Assembly (NCBI GenBank): GCA_031963415.1 | Contig: JASSUI010000001.1 | Coordinates: forward strand, 1,364,001 to 1,428,000 | Direction: 5' to 3' | Source of the DNA: JASSUD01 sp031963415 | GTDB taxonomy: Bacteria > Pseudomonadota > Gammaproteobacteria > Burkholderiales > Burkholderiaceae | Length of the DNA stretch: 64,000 nt | Shown here: positions 51,670 through 61,143 of the stretch, one piece after another | Position numbering within the stretch: the stretch's first letter is position 1 | How the letters are laid out: every line of letters starts with the position of its first letter | Translations under genes and position numbers: made by a program | Notes under the pieces: generated by a model | Databases searched by the model: none | Told to the model about the DNA's origin: nothing | What the model saw: only the letters and a program-made list of their open reading frames with translations

Positions 51670-52196
51670 ATTTCCTACTTGATGGTGTAAGCGAACTTCG
51701 CCTAAATGGATAAAAGCTATGCGGGTACTGCGCGAGCAGCAGCGCTTTATCAGAAAAGTTTTGAATGGACTCTTACAGGAAATTAAAACGCCTCAAGCAG
51801 CGCGAGGGGAATGGGATTAGTCTGGAAAATAGCTGCGTTGGTGTGAAGAAAGCCAAGCGTCTAGAGAAGATTTGTATGGCCTATAGATTATAGATAACGA
51901 ATATCTTTACGCTGCTAATAAGGGGTTTAATGTGAAAATGAGGACGGCCCTAGATTCGTGTAGAAGATATAAAAGGGGATGGGTATACATATCGGGACTC
52001 GTCCCTCACCAACCTACGAACGTTGCCAAAGAATGTAGATTGAGGTGCCGAAGGAACCCCAACATGACTCCCGATAACCTCCCTAAGCCCTCCTATTTGA
52101 GACCGTAAAGGTTTTCAGGTAATTTTTATTTCATCGCTTCTTTTATACAAATTGCCATTGAACCTGCATGCCAGGTTCAATTTATTTGATGCTTGT
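51670..52196. other. Gene-free spacer with family-4 repeat
   Basis: About 530 bases without a supported gene. Bases 51990-52076 are bounded by TATCGGGA and TCCCGATA-type ends; read in reverse they resemble the element at 27239 (CATGTTGGGG, then CGTAGGT). The rest is not recognised. Confidence 0.45.
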
Positions 52197-53564
52197 TTAA
52201 CGAAAACCAGACATCATGCCGGGTAGGTTGCGCATCATATTGAAGACGTTTTTGCCTTTCATTTTTTTCATCATCGTACGCATTTGCTCGAATTGAGTGA
52301 GCATGCGGTTTAGCTCTTGTACCTGTAAGCCAGCACCGGCAGCGACGCGGCGTTTGCGGCTGGCTTTAAGTAATTCTGGTTTAGCGCGTTCAGCTGGTGT
52401 CATAGAATTGATTAGCGCTAGCATACGGCGCACTTGCTTTTCAGTTTGACCTAAATTGATCCCGCCGGCCGCTTGACGCAATTGCATCGGTAGCTTGTCT
52501 AACATCGCAGATAAGCCCTGCATTTTGTTCATTTGGTCGAGTTGCGCGCCGAAATCATTTAAATCAAAAGTACCGCCTTTCTTAACTTTGTTAGCAAGTT
52601 TCTGGGCCGCTTTTTCATTGGCGCCGCGTTTAGCGATCTCAACTAAGCTGAGAATGTCGCCCATGCCGAGAATGCGTTCGGCCATCCGTTGTGGATGAAA
52701 AACTTCAAGGCCATCGAGCTTCTCACTGGTACCGGCAAATTTAATCGGTTTGCCAGTGATATGTCGTACTGAGAGCGCCGCTCCACCGCGTGCATCGCCG
52801 TCTAATTTAGATAGCACAAGGCCGGTCAGAGGTAACGCGTCATTGAATGCCTTTGCTGTATTGACTGCGTCTTGGCCGAGCATCGCATCCACCACAAAGA
52901 GCGTTTCAGCTGGCTTCAGCGCAGCATGCAATGCTGCTATTTCTTGCATCATCGCTTCATCAACACCCAAACGACCAGCCGTGTCGACGATTAACACGTC
53001 GTAATAACGCTTCTTTGCTTCTTCAAGCGCAGCCTGAGCAATCTCAATAGGTTTCTGCCCACTGTGCGAAGCGAAGAAATCCGCACCCGCTTGTTCGGTA
53101 ACAGTTTTTAGCTGGTCGATTGCGGCAGGACGGTAAACGTCACATGAAACGGTTAAAACTTTCTTTTTCTGCTCCTCACGCAACAGCTTGGCGAGCTTAC
53201 CAACGGTGGTCGTTTTACCCACCCCTTGTAGCCCTGCCATCAAAATAATCGCAGGCGGTGTAACGGCTAAATTAAGCGTCGCTGCTTTGCCTTCGTAATC
53301 GCCGCCCATTAATGCGGTTAATTCGCGCTGCACAACGCCAACCAGCGCTTGTCCAGGCGTTAGGCTATTGGCGACTTCTTCGCCAAGCGCTTTCTCTTTG
53401 ACACGCTCGAGAAAGTCGCGCACCACGGGTAGCGCGACATCGGCTTCAAGTAAAGCAGTGCGCACTTCGCGCAGCATTTCTTGGGTGTTGGATTCTGTCA
53501 GTCGAGCCTCACCACGCATGGTTTTAACAATGCGGGAGAGTCGTTGAGTTAAGTTATCGAACAT
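52197..53564 (-). CDS. ffh: Signal recognition particle protein Ffh
   Basis: GTPase that delivers nascent membrane proteins to FtsY and SecYEG. The 455 residues have the N domain (MFDNLTQRLSRIVKTMRGEA), G1 GLQGVGKTTTVGKLA near residue 107, DTAGRLGVDEAMM, TKLDGDARGG (here SKLDGDARGG), and a methionine-rich M domain (MRTMMKKMKGKNVFNMMRNL) that binds 4.5S RNA and signal sequences. Intact. Confidence 0.98.
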   Translation of the reverse strand: MFDNLTQRLSRIVKTMRGEARLTESNTQEMLREVRTALLEADVALPVVRDFLERVKEKALGEEVANSLTPGQALVGVVQRELTALMGGDYEGKAATLNLAVTPPAIILMAGLQGVGKTTTVGKLAKLLREEQKKKVLTVSCDVYRPAAIDQLKTVTEQAGADFFASHSGQKPIEIAQAALEEAKKRYYDVLIVDTAGRLGVDEAMMQEIAALHAALKPAETLFVVDAMLGQDAVNTAKAFNDALPLTGLVLSKLDGDARGGAALSVRHITGKPIKFAGTSEKLDGLEVFHPQRMAERILGMGDILSLVEIAKRGANEKAAQKLANKVKKGGTFDLNDFGAQLDQMNKMQGLSAMLDKLPMQLRQAAGGINLGQTEKQVRRMLALINSMTPAERAKPELLKASRKRRVAAGAGLQVQELNRMLTQFEQMRTMMKKMKGKNVFNMMRNLPGMMSGFR

Positions 53565-53885
53565 GGCTGTATAAAGAAAAGCAAAAAAGCAATGTTAGGT
53601 GGACGCTGAATAGACGGACACGAGATGTTAGGTTGAGAAGATGTAGCGAGAGAGACGCTGAATAAATGGAAAGCGAGGCATGCCGACGCCTATCGGTTTA
53701 TCCAAGCGTTTCCCTGGTGCTCGAAATCTGCGTCTATTCCATATATGCTTGAGTCTCGATATATCTTCGTGCTTTACCAAGCAATCTTTTTCGAGCAGTT
53801 GCTTTTAGATTGGCTCCTGTTTTAGCTTATTAAACAGGCTCTAAAAAAGCACTACATCAACGCTCATCTAATCTAAATTTCAAGC
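53565..53885. other. Divergent spacer ffh / ccsA-like with family-3 repeats
   Basis: About 320 bases. GACGCTGAATAAATGG (53654 onward) and GGTTTATCCAAGCGTTTCCC form a short family-3 palindrome at 53649-53713. A second single arm (GGACGCTGAATAGACGG) is near 53602. No gene. Confidence 0.6.
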
Positions 53886-54728
53886 ATGAACATTGTACTG
53901 TATATTTTCGCCGCTCTAATTTACTGCGCATTAGCGTTAGACGCTTGGCATAGTAAAGGCTGTTCAGTGGTGCGTGGTGCGAAGCTTCAGATTAAGCGGG
54001 GGCTGCTTTTGTTAGGGTTTATTTTGCATGGCCTACTGTTACATGTGACCATTTTCCCCCCCAACGCGATGTTTTTTGGTTTTGCGCAGGCGCTCTCAGC
54101 GATGTTCTGGGTAGGAGTCGGCATTTATTGGGTTGAGAGTTTTTTTTATTCACTCGAAGGCATGCAACGTTTTGTGCTGCCGCTAGCGGCGGTAACAGCC
54201 TTGTTGCCGTTGCTATTTCCTGGCGCTCGCGTTTTGCCATATGCAGCTAATCCGCTTTTTAAACTCCATTTTATGGTGGCTAATATGGCTTACGGTCTGT
54301 TAGCGATTGTTGCTTTGCATGCTGTACTGATGCTGTTGCTTGAGCGGCGCTTGCATGCTCCGCTAGCTAACTCTTCGTCACTCGTTGCAAAGTTTAATTG
54401 GCTTGATACGCTGCCGCCGCTGTTGACGCTTGAGAAATTGTTATTTCGCTTGATTGTTGCTGGCTTTGTGTTGCTGACGTTAACTTTAGGTTCTGGCATT
54501 CTTTTTAGTGAGTACTTATCTGATCGCGCGTTGAAATTTGATCATAAGACTGTTTTTGCGTTGCTATCATGGTTAATGTTTGGCGCGGTATTAGTTGGGC
54601 GAAGATGCTATGGGTGGCGCGGCCGTTCCGCATTGCGCTGGGTGCTGACGGCTTTTGCAGCATTACTGTTGGCTTATATAGGTAGCCGCTTTGTACTAGA
54701 AGTATTGCTACATCGTGCGGTGATTTAA
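53886..54728 (+). CDS. Cytochrome c assembly-like membrane protein (CcsA/YpjD)
   Basis: A 280-residue membrane protein with eight or so hydrophobic helices in the CcsA/CcmC-like cytochrome assembly fold. Histidines lie in HGLLLHVTIF and LHFMVANMAYGLLAIVALHA, and the C-terminal block DRALKFDHKTVFALLSWLMF is typical of the YpjD group next to ffh. True haem-handling is not shown for this subgroup. The gene order ffh, this gene, zinc-ribbon gene, ampD is as in Burkholderia. Confidence 0.9.
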   Translation: MNIVLYIFAALIYCALALDAWHSKGCSVVRGAKLQIKRGLLLLGFILHGLLLHVTIFPPNAMFFGFAQALSAMFWVGVGIYWVESFFYSLEGMQRFVLPLAAVTALLPLLFPGARVLPYAANPLFKLHFMVANMAYGLLAIVALHAVLMLLLERRLHAPLANSSSLVAKFNWLDTLPPLLTLEKLLFRLIVAGFVLLTLTLGSGILFSEYLSDRALKFDHKTVFALLSWLMFGAVLVGRRCYGWRGRSALRWVLTAFAALLLAYIGSRFVLEVLLHRAVI

Positions 54729-54730
54729 GA

Positions 54731-54820
54731 CGGAATCTATTTAGGCTTTCTCCGGTACTCTAACGCCCTTGCATTGTCCGTGACAGCGCAAGGGCGCTGG
54801 GAAAACGCTAAACAGACTCT
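54731..54820. repeat. Palindromic repeat, family 1 variant
   Basis: GGAATCTATTTAGGCTTTC pairs with GAAAACGCTAAACAGACTC, with an inner stem GCCCTTGC/GCAAGGGC. It lies right after the ccsA-like stop. Confidence 0.75.
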
Positions 54821-54854
54821 GACAACCTCTTAGCCTGACAACAGGTTTTAAAAC

Positions 54855-55139
54855 ATGTCCCGCTTACTTTTTTGTTTCTTTGTTATTTTGGCTTGCAGAT
54901 GGATTTGGCGGCTTAGTGGTGAGGCTAAAGCAGCTAATCGCAAGACTCAAAGCGCAGCGCATGCTAATACCTCCGGTTTACCATCTGAGCAGATGGTGCG
55001 CTGTGCTGAATGTGGCGTTTACGTGCCGATTAGCCAAGCACAGTACGTAGCTAAACATTTATTTCGTTGTCGCGAACACACTTATACTTCCGCTCAACGT
55101 ACTGCCGCTCATGGCGCAGCAACGCAGGAACCGCATTAA
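54855..55139 (+). CDS. PP0621-family small zinc-ribbon membrane protein
   Basis: A 94-residue protein with an N-terminal membrane anchor (LLFCFFVILACRWIW) and the MVRCAECGVYVPISQA block with a CxxC pair. HLFRCREH may complete a zinc site. This matches the small PP0621-type protein found between the ccsA-like gene and ampD in beta- and gamma-proteobacteria. Role unknown. Confidence 0.8.
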   Translation: MSRLLFCFFVILACRWIWRLSGEAKAANRKTQSAAHANTSGLPSEQMVRCAECGVYVPISQAQYVAKHLFRCREHTYTSAQRTAAHGAATQEPH

Positions 55140-55141
55140 AA

Positions 55142-55717
55142 ATGATTTCTTTTAACTTGAACAACGAGGGCTGGTTAAGCCCTGCACGCTGTGTACCTTC
55201 GGCGAATTTTGATCTGTGGCCCGAAGGGACACTGCCAAGCTTACTGGTTGTACACAATATTAGTTTGCCGCCAGGTGAGTTTGGTAGTCATGCAATTAGC
55301 GAATTTTTTTGTAATCAGCTTGATTTTGACGCTCATCCTTTTTATGAAGAGATTCGTGATGTACGTGTGTCAGCTCATTTTTTAATTACACGCAAAGGCG
55401 AGTTGCTGCAGTTTGTTTCTTGCCAAAGACGCGCTTGGCATGCGGGTTCATCCAATTTCTTCGGGCGCGCGCAATGCAATGATTTCTCACTGGGTGTTGA
55501 GCTTGAAGGGAGTGATTTTGTACCTTTTGAAGACGCGCAATATCGAACACTCGCGGCGTTGACCAAATCGTTATTAGCTGCTTACCCAATCCAGGCTATA
55601 GCCGGTCATGCTGATATTGCACCTGGGCGTAAAACTGATCCTGGTCCATTTTTTGATTGGCAGCGCTTACAAGCGGATACTGTGCTTGATGATCGTTTTT
55701 TTCCTTATCAGCGTTAA
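55142..55717 (+). CDS. ampD: 1,6-anhydro-MurNAc-L-Ala amidase AmpD
   Basis: Cytoplasmic zinc amidase of peptidoglycan recycling. The ATG at 55142 lies two bases after the previous stop and gives a 191-residue protein of normal size. A longer frame from 55067 overlaps the upstream gene and is rejected. Zinc ligands: histidine in LLVVHNISLP near residue 37, and histidine and aspartate in GHADIAPGRKTDPGPFFDW. FHL/FLITRKGELLQFV and RAWHAGSSNF are the amidase_2 blocks. It links wall recycling to the murE-ddlB synthesis cluster. Confidence 0.95.
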   Translation: MISFNLNNEGWLSPARCVPSANFDLWPEGTLPSLLVVHNISLPPGEFGSHAISEFFCNQLDFDAHPFYEEIRDVRVSAHFLITRKGELLQFVSCQRRAWHAGSSNFFGRAQCNDFSLGVELEGSDFVPFEDAQYRTLAALTKSLLAAYPIQAIAGHADIAPGRKTDPGPFFDWQRLQADTVLDDRFFPYQR

Positions 55718-55789
55718 CTATTCCTCTTTGGCTGAGGCAGTTTTTTAAAATCAAAAGAAGCCAAAAGAAATTTGCGCCTTCTGAAAAAA

Positions 55790-55836
55790 TCACTATACTT
55801 AGTGCATGATTTTCATATTCATACAATATCTTGTAT
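55790..55836 (+). promoter_or_regulatory. Pair of NrdR boxes upstream of nrdA
   Basis: TCACTATACTTAGTGC (55790-55805) and ATACAATATCTTGTAT (55821-55836) are both palindromic and close to the NrdR consensus (ACACWATATNTWGTGT). Their centres are 31 bases apart, the three-helical-turn spacing usual for NrdR box pairs. They end 27 bases before the nrdA ATG, so repression by NrdR-dATP/ATP is likely. Confidence 0.78.
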
Positions 55837-55863
55837 TCCTCAAATAGATTTGGAGTCCTCCTT

Positions 55864-58785
55864 ATGTACAAAGACAAAGACGAGCACCGTACGCTTTCTT
55901 CGGTAAATATGGCTAACGCTCGTTCTGAAGCTGGTACGCCAACTTCTTATTTCTCTCCTACTGAACCGCAGCAAACGTCAAACGTATTGACTGACTATAA
56001 AGTCATTCGTCGTAATGGTGCTGTGGTTGTCTTTGAACCTAGCAAAATTTCAATTGCGTTAAAAAAAGCATTTCTCGCTGTGAATGGAGAGGCAGGCGCG
56101 ACTTCAGCACGCACTAGAGAGCTGGTTGAGCAGATTACTCAGCGTGTGGTTTATGCGCTTTTGCGTAGTCGTCCGCATGGCGGAACGTTTCATATTGAAG
56201 ATATTCAAGACCAGGTTGAGCTTGGGTTGATGCGGGCAGGTGAGCACAACGTAGCACGTGCTTATGTGTTGTATCGGGAAAAGCGCGCGCAAGAGCGTTT
56301 GCTGGCAAAGGCAGAGCAAGCTATTCCAGCGACCGGTCAACTTCACGTCAATGATGGCGGCACGCTACGTCCACTTGATTTGCCAGCGCTCACGGCGCTC
56401 ATTACATCTGCTTGTGAAGGTTTAGGGGCGGACGTAAAACCAGAACCTATCATCCAGGAAACAGTTAAAAATCTTTATGACGGGGTGCCGCTAAGCCAAG
56501 TCTATGACTCAGCGATTCTTGCCGCGCGCACGATGATTGAGAAAGACCCTGCTTATAGTCGCGTTACAGCGCGCATCCTGCTGCATACAATACGACGAGA
56601 AATTTTTGCGCAAGAAGTGTCGCAAGCAGACATGGCGACTCGTTATGCTGAGTGTTTTCCGCATCTGATTAAGCGTGGCGTTGAGAATGAATTGCTTGAT
56701 GAACGCCTGTTGCAGTTTGACTTAAAGAAATTAGGCGCAGCGCTTGATGAGAGCCGTGATTTGCAGTTTGGTTATCTTGGGCTGCAAACGCTGTACGATC
56801 GTTATTTCTTGCATCTGGAAGGCAAGCGCATTGAAATGCCGCAAGTTTTCTTCATGCGTGTGGCGATGGGACTTGCACTCAATGAAAATGAACGTGAAGC
56901 ACGTGCGATTGAATTCTATGAGCTGCTCTCTAGCTTCGATTTTATGAGTTCGACGCCAACGCTCTTTAATTCAGGCACGCGCCGTCCACAGCTATCGTCT
57001 TGCTACTTAACGACAGTCGAAGATGATCTTGATGGTATCTACGAGGCACTCAAAGAAAATGCGTTGCTGTCAAAATTTGCTGGTGGTTTAGGCAATGATT
57101 GGACGAGTGTCCGCGCGCTCGGTTCGCACATCAAAGGTACCAATGGTCAATCGCAGGGGGTCGTGCCGTTCTTAAAAGTGGTAAACGATACAGCCGTAGC
57201 AGTCAATCAAGGCGGCAAACGTAAGGGTGCAGTGTGTGCTTATTTAGAAACCTGGCATTTGGATATCGAAGAGTTTCTTGAGCTGCGTAAAAACACCGGC
57301 GATGATCGTCGTCGCACGCACGATATGAATACTGCGAATTGGATTCCAGACTTATTCATTAAACGCGTGATGCAAGGCGGCGACTGGACACTGTTTTCTC
57401 CTTCCGATTGCCCAGATTTGCACGAGAAATTTGGCGCGGCTTTTGAGGCGGCATACGTGCAATATGAAGAGAAAGCCGCACGCGGAGAAATCAAATTATC
57501 TAAAAAAATTCCAGCGGCGCAATTGTGGCGCAAGATGCTGAGCATGCTGTTTGAAACGGGTCATCCATGGATTACATTTAAAGACCCATGCAATGTACGC
57601 TCACCACAACAACATGTTGGCGTTGTGCATTCGTCCAATTTATGTACCGAAATCACTCTAAATACCAATGACAGTGAAATTGCTGTGTGCAATCTCGGTT
57701 CGGTTAATTTGGCTGCCCATTTAATTCAGCAGGCCGATGGCACGTTCACGCTAGACCACGACAAGTTGAAAAAAACGATTCAAGTTGCGATGCGCATGCT
57801 CGATAACGTGATCGATATCAACTATTACGCGGTGCAAAAAGCACGCAACTCAAACTTGAAGCATCGTCCCGTTGGGCTTGGCATGATGGGTTTTCAAGAC
57901 TGTTTGCATAAATTGCGTCTGCCTTATGCATCGGAAGCGGCGGTTGAGTTTGCTGATCGTTCGATGGAAGCGATTTGCTATTACGCTTACTGGGCTTCAA
58001 CTGAGTTGGCACAGGAGCGTGGTTGCTATTCAAGCTATCGTGGTTCGCTGTGGGAGCGTGGCATTCTGCCGCAAGATACATTGGCAATGCTAGAGAAGGA
58101 GCGGGGTGGTTATGTTGAAGTCGACACGTCAAGCACATTAGATTGGGACAAACTACGTAAGCAAATTGCGCAACACGGAATGCGCAACTCGAATTGCGTA
58201 GCGATTGCGCCGACCGCGACGATCTCAAATATTATCGGCGTCTCCGCTTGCATTGAGCCGACTTTTCAAAACCTTTATGTGAAATCCAATTTATCGGGTG
58301 AATTCACCGTAGTGAATGAATATCTGGTACACGAGCTGAAAACACGAGGCTTGTGGGATGAAGTAATGATCGCTGATCTGAAATATTTCGACGGTGCACT
58401 TGCGCGGATTGACCGTATTCCGAATGATCTGCGTGCGCTGTATGCGACCGCTTTTGAAACTGACCCGAAATGGCTGGTTGAAGCAGCATCGCGGCGGCAG
58501 AAGTGGATCGACCAAGCGCAGTCTTTAAATATTTATATGGCAGGCGCTTCCGGTAAGAAATTGGACGAGTTGTATAAATTAGCTTGGTTACGCGGCTTAA
58601 AAACCACCTATTACTTACGCACGATGGGCGCGACGCACGTTGAAAAATCGACAGTTGCTGATGGTGCGCTTAATGCTGTGAGAATTGGTGCAGCAGAGGG
58701 TTCAACTGACGAAGTTGTAGAGGGGCCTGCCTGCATGATGCGCCCAGGTGACCCAGGCTTTGAAGAGTGTGAAGCTTGTCAATAA
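55864..58785 (+). CDS. nrdA: Class Ia ribonucleotide reductase, alpha subunit NrdA
   Basis: Reduces ribonucleoside diphosphates to deoxy forms. The start ATG at 55864 follows GGAGTCCTCC; a TTG at 55831 lies inside the NrdR box and is rejected. The 973 residues have an N-terminal ATP-cone (VIRRNGAVVVFEPSKISIAL) for allosteric activity control. The first active-site cysteine is in SSCYLTTVEDD, and NLCTEITL carries the catalytic Asn, Cys and Glu. SEIAVCNLGSVN has the second redox cysteine, and the mobile CEAC pair is at the C terminus. nrdB follows after a spacer with a palindrome. Confidence 0.97.
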   Translation: MYKDKDEHRTLSSVNMANARSEAGTPTSYFSPTEPQQTSNVLTDYKVIRRNGAVVVFEPSKISIALKKAFLAVNGEAGATSARTRELVEQITQRVVYALLRSRPHGGTFHIEDIQDQVELGLMRAGEHNVARAYVLYREKRAQERLLAKAEQAIPATGQLHVNDGGTLRPLDLPALTALITSACEGLGADVKPEPIIQETVKNLYDGVPLSQVYDSAILAARTMIEKDPAYSRVTARILLHTIRREIFAQEVSQADMATRYAECFPHLIKRGVENELLDERLLQFDLKKLGAALDESRDLQFGYLGLQTLYDRYFLHLEGKRIEMPQVFFMRVAMGLALNENEREARAIEFYELLSSFDFMSSTPTLFNSGTRRPQLSSCYLTTVEDDLDGIYEALKENALLSKFAGGLGNDWTSVRALGSHIKGTNGQSQGVVPFLKVVNDTAVAVNQGGKRKGAVCAYLETWHLDIEEFLELRKNTGDDRRRTHDMNTANWIPDLFIKRVMQGGDWTLFSPSDCPDLHEKFGAAFEAAYVQYEEKAARGEIKLSKKIPAAQLWRKMLSMLFETGHPWITFKDPCNVRSPQQHVGVVHSSNLCTEITLNTNDSEIAVCNLGSVNLAAHLIQQADGTFTLDHDKLKKTIQVAMRMLDNVIDINYYAVQKARNSNLKHRPVGLGMMGFQDCLHKLRLPYASEAAVEFADRSMEAICYYAYWASTELAQERGCYSSYRGSLWERGILPQDTLAMLEKERGGYVEVDTSSTLDWDKLRKQIAQHGMRNSNCVAIAPTATISNIIGVSACIEPTFQNLYVKSNLSGEFTVVNEYLVHELKTRGLWDEVMIADLKYFDGALARIDRIPNDLRALYATAFETDPKWLVEAASRRQKWIDQAQSLNIYMAGASGKKLDELYKLAWLRGLKTTYYLRTMGATHVEKSTVADGALNAVRIGAAEGSTDEVVEGPACMMRPGDPGFEECEACQ

Positions 58786-58898
58786 ATAGGGTTGAGCAAT
58801 TGAATGGGTCGGTAAAAACATCCTCTTACCGACTTCATTTAAAAGACCTTTGTATGACACCATTTGATAAGTTGTGCAGAGGTCTCTTAACTTTTCTA

Positions 58899-59003
58899 AG
58901 AGCTTGTTCAGCGTCTTCCTGAGGCCCTTGCGCTTCCTTGCCCTACGTCTCTCGTACTGTCTACGTCGGCGCAAGACCAACAAGAAGACTTTGAACAGAC
59001 GCT
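58899..59003. repeat. Palindromic repeat, family 1 variant (nrdA-nrdB)
   Basis: AGAGCTTGTTCAGCGTCTTCC pairs with AAGACTTTGAACAGACGCT. The core CTTGCCCTACGTCTCTCGTACTG retains the paired TAC/GTAC feature and GTCGGCGCAAG. It fills much of the nrdA-nrdB gap. Confidence 0.75.
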
Positions 59004-59133
59004 AACATAATCTCCGCGCGGAAGTGTTGTATACAAGTTGCAAGCTTGTCACCAAAGAAGATTTTCCATAAAAAACTTCTTTAAACACTTATTAAAAAAT
59101 GGTAAAACGCGCTTTAAATAAATGGTGGAATTT

Positions 59134-60234
59134 ATGCTTAATTGGGACGATGACGCTGTCAAGATGAACGTAACCCATTCGCCTACTGAATCGTCAGACG
59201 AAAAATCTATTTCAACAGCCCGCGTTAAGGTGGCTGATAAGCGCATCATTAATGGCAAAACCGATGTTAACCAGCTCGTGCCAATTAAATATAAATGGGC
59301 ATGGGAAAAATATTTGGCCGGTTGCTCAAATCATTGGATGCCACAAGAAATTAATATGTCGCGCGATATTGCGTTATGGAAAAACGCAAATGGTCTCACC
59401 GAAGACGAGCGCCGTATTGTCAAACGTAATCTTGGCTTTTTTGTAACAGCTGATTCATTAGCTGCAAATAATATTGTGCTTGGTACCTATCGGCATATTA
59501 CTGCGCCTGAATGCCGGCAATATTTACTGCGTCAAGCATTTGAAGAAGCCATTCATACCCATGCCTATCAATATATCGTTGAATCACTAGGCTTAGATGA
59601 AAGTGAAATTTTCAATGCTTATCATGAAATTCAATCGATTCGCGATAAAGACGAATTTCTGATTCCCTTCATTCATACGTTGACGGACCCGGCCTTTAAA
59701 ACTGGCACGCAAGCTGCAGATCAAGCTTTACTAAAATCGTTGATTGTTTTTGCTTGTGTGATGGAAGGGTTATTTTTCTATGTTGGCTTTACGCAGATTT
59801 TAGCGTTGGGGCGCCAAAACAAAATGACGGGTGCCGCCGAGCAATACCAATATATTTTGCGCGATGAATCGCTGCACTGTAACTTTGGTATCGATCTAAT
59901 CAACCAAATTAAATTGGAAAATCCCCATCTGTGGACGCCAGAATTTCGTAGTGAAATCGCTGAGATATTTAAGCATGCTGTCGATCTTGAATATCGTTAT
60001 GCAGAAGACACGATGCCGCGCGGCGTGTTGGGCTTAAATGCGTCGATGTTTAAAAGTTATTTGCGGTTTATTTGTAATCGTCGCTGCGCTCAAATTGGTA
60101 TCGAACCGCTTTTCCCGAATGAAGAAAACCCGTTCCCGTGGATGAGTGAAATGATCGATCTTAAAAAAGAGCGCAATTTCTTTGAAACACGAGTGATTGA
60201 ATATCAAACGGGTGGCAGCCTCAACTGGGATTGA
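59134..60234 (+). CDS. nrdB: Class Ia ribonucleotide reductase, beta subunit NrdB
   Basis: Supplies the tyrosyl radical for NrdA. The ATG at 59134 (giving MLNWDDDAVKMN, the usual start in this group) is preferred over 59122, because GGTGGA then acts as ribosome-binding site. The 366 residues contain the di-iron ligands and radical tyrosine in FEEAIHTHAYQYIVE (Glu, His, Tyr), plus LRDESLHCNFGIDLI with the second Glu/His set. The C-terminal peptide that docks to NrdA ends SLNWD. Confidence 0.96.
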   Translation: MLNWDDDAVKMNVTHSPTESSDEKSISTARVKVADKRIINGKTDVNQLVPIKYKWAWEKYLAGCSNHWMPQEINMSRDIALWKNANGLTEDERRIVKRNLGFFVTADSLAANNIVLGTYRHITAPECRQYLLRQAFEEAIHTHAYQYIVESLGLDESEIFNAYHEIQSIRDKDEFLIPFIHTLTDPAFKTGTQAADQALLKSLIVFACVMEGLFFYVGFTQILALGRQNKMTGAAEQYQYILRDESLHCNFGIDLINQIKLENPHLWTPEFRSEIAEIFKHAVDLEYRYAEDTMPRGVLGLNASMFKSYLRFICNRRCAQIGIEPLFPNEENPFPWMSEMIDLKKERNFFETRVIEYQTGGSLNWD

Positions 60235-60346
60235 AGATTGCTACATAAAGAGTAAATAAACTTTATGCGGGCTTAGAGGCATTTTCTTAAGCGTGTACGC
60301 AGTAACTTTTTTGAAGACAGTTTCTAAAAGTTGAAGGAGAAAAGTG

Positions 60347-61078
60347 ATGGCAACTGCCAAAAAATCCGCTGCCAAAAAAGCAGCTGCTAAACCAGCGGCC
60401 AAAAAGGTTGCTGCTAAAGACACCGCGATGAAGAAAGCGCCGCCTAAGAGCAGTACCGCGCAGAAGACGGCAGCGAAAAAAGCCCCTGCTAAAAAAGCCG
60501 TAGCCACAGAAAAGGTGGCAGCGAAAAAAGTAGCGGCTAAAAAAGCTGCCCCAGTGAAGAAAGTGGCTGCGAAAAAAACAGTTGCGACGAAGAAGGTCGC
60601 TGCAAAAAAAGTAGCGACTAAAAAAGTAGCCGCGAAAAAAGTAGTGGCTAAAAAAGCAGCGCCAGCGAAAAAGGTCGCAGCTAAGAAAGCAGCACCGGCT
60701 AAAAAAGTAGCGGCTAAGAAGGCAGTGGCTAAAAAAGCTGCACCGGCGAAGAAAACCGTGGCAAAAAAAGCAGCCCCCGTTAAAAAAGTTACCGCTAAGA
60801 AAGTCGTAGCAAAGAAAGCACCTCCTGCTAAGAAAGCGGCCTCTGCCACGAAAGCGACGCCAACCAAGCAAGCTGCTACCAAAAAAGCAGCGCCAGCTAA
60901 AAAAGCAAGTGTTGCAACTAAGAAACCGGCCCCCGCAAAAAAAGAAACCGCAGCAACGAAGAAAAGCGCCAATAATGCTGCCGCAATTTCTTTGACCACT
61001 GCGCCAGCTTCAACCGTGAAAACAGCGTTGAATCCCACTGCTGCCTGGCCTTTTCCCACTGGTGGTCGGCCACAATAA
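60347..61078 (+). CDS. Histone H1-like Lys/Ala-rich protein
   Basis: A 243-residue protein made largely of AAKK/VAAKK/APAKK repeats, resembling eukaryotic H1 tails, bacterial AlgP and HctB-like proteins. It should bind DNA through charge. AAGGAG precedes the ATG at 60347 by six bases; a GTG one codon earlier is less likely. The last 40 residues are non-basic (SLTTAPASTVKTALNPTAAW). Burkholderia have a similar gene after nrdB. The repeats make its length variable between strains. Confidence 0.9.
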   Translation: MATAKKSAAKKAAAKPAAKKVAAKDTAMKKAPPKSSTAQKTAAKKAPAKKAVATEKVAAKKVAAKKAAPVKKVAAKKTVATKKVAAKKVATKKVAAKKVVAKKAAPAKKVAAKKAAPAKKVAAKKAVAKKAAPAKKTVAKKAAPVKKVTAKKVVAKKAPPAKKAASATKATPTKQAATKKAAPAKKASVATKKPAPAKKETAATKKSANNAAAISLTTAPASTVKTALNPTAAWPFPTGGRPQ

Positions 61079-61098
61079 GTGGCAGATTACAAAAAGCA

Positions 61099-61134
61099 GA
61101 ATGCAGTAGAGGGTCAGGTTCTCTACTGCATTCT
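61099..61134. terminator. Bidirectional hairpin between convergent genes
   Basis: AGAATGCAGTAGAG (61099-61112) pairs perfectly with CTCTACTGCATTCT (61121-61134). It lies between the H1-like gene and the convergent lipoprotein gene and probably ends transcription from both sides, although T runs are weak. Confidence 0.65.
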
Positions 61135-61143
61135 GTCGTCTAT

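Noticed and set aside
60241..61059. 272-codon reverse-strand frame opposite the H1-like gene
   Set aside because: It is an artefact of the AAKK-coding repeats (reads as AAFLAATFF repeats). The + strand gene has a good ribosome-binding site and a known type.
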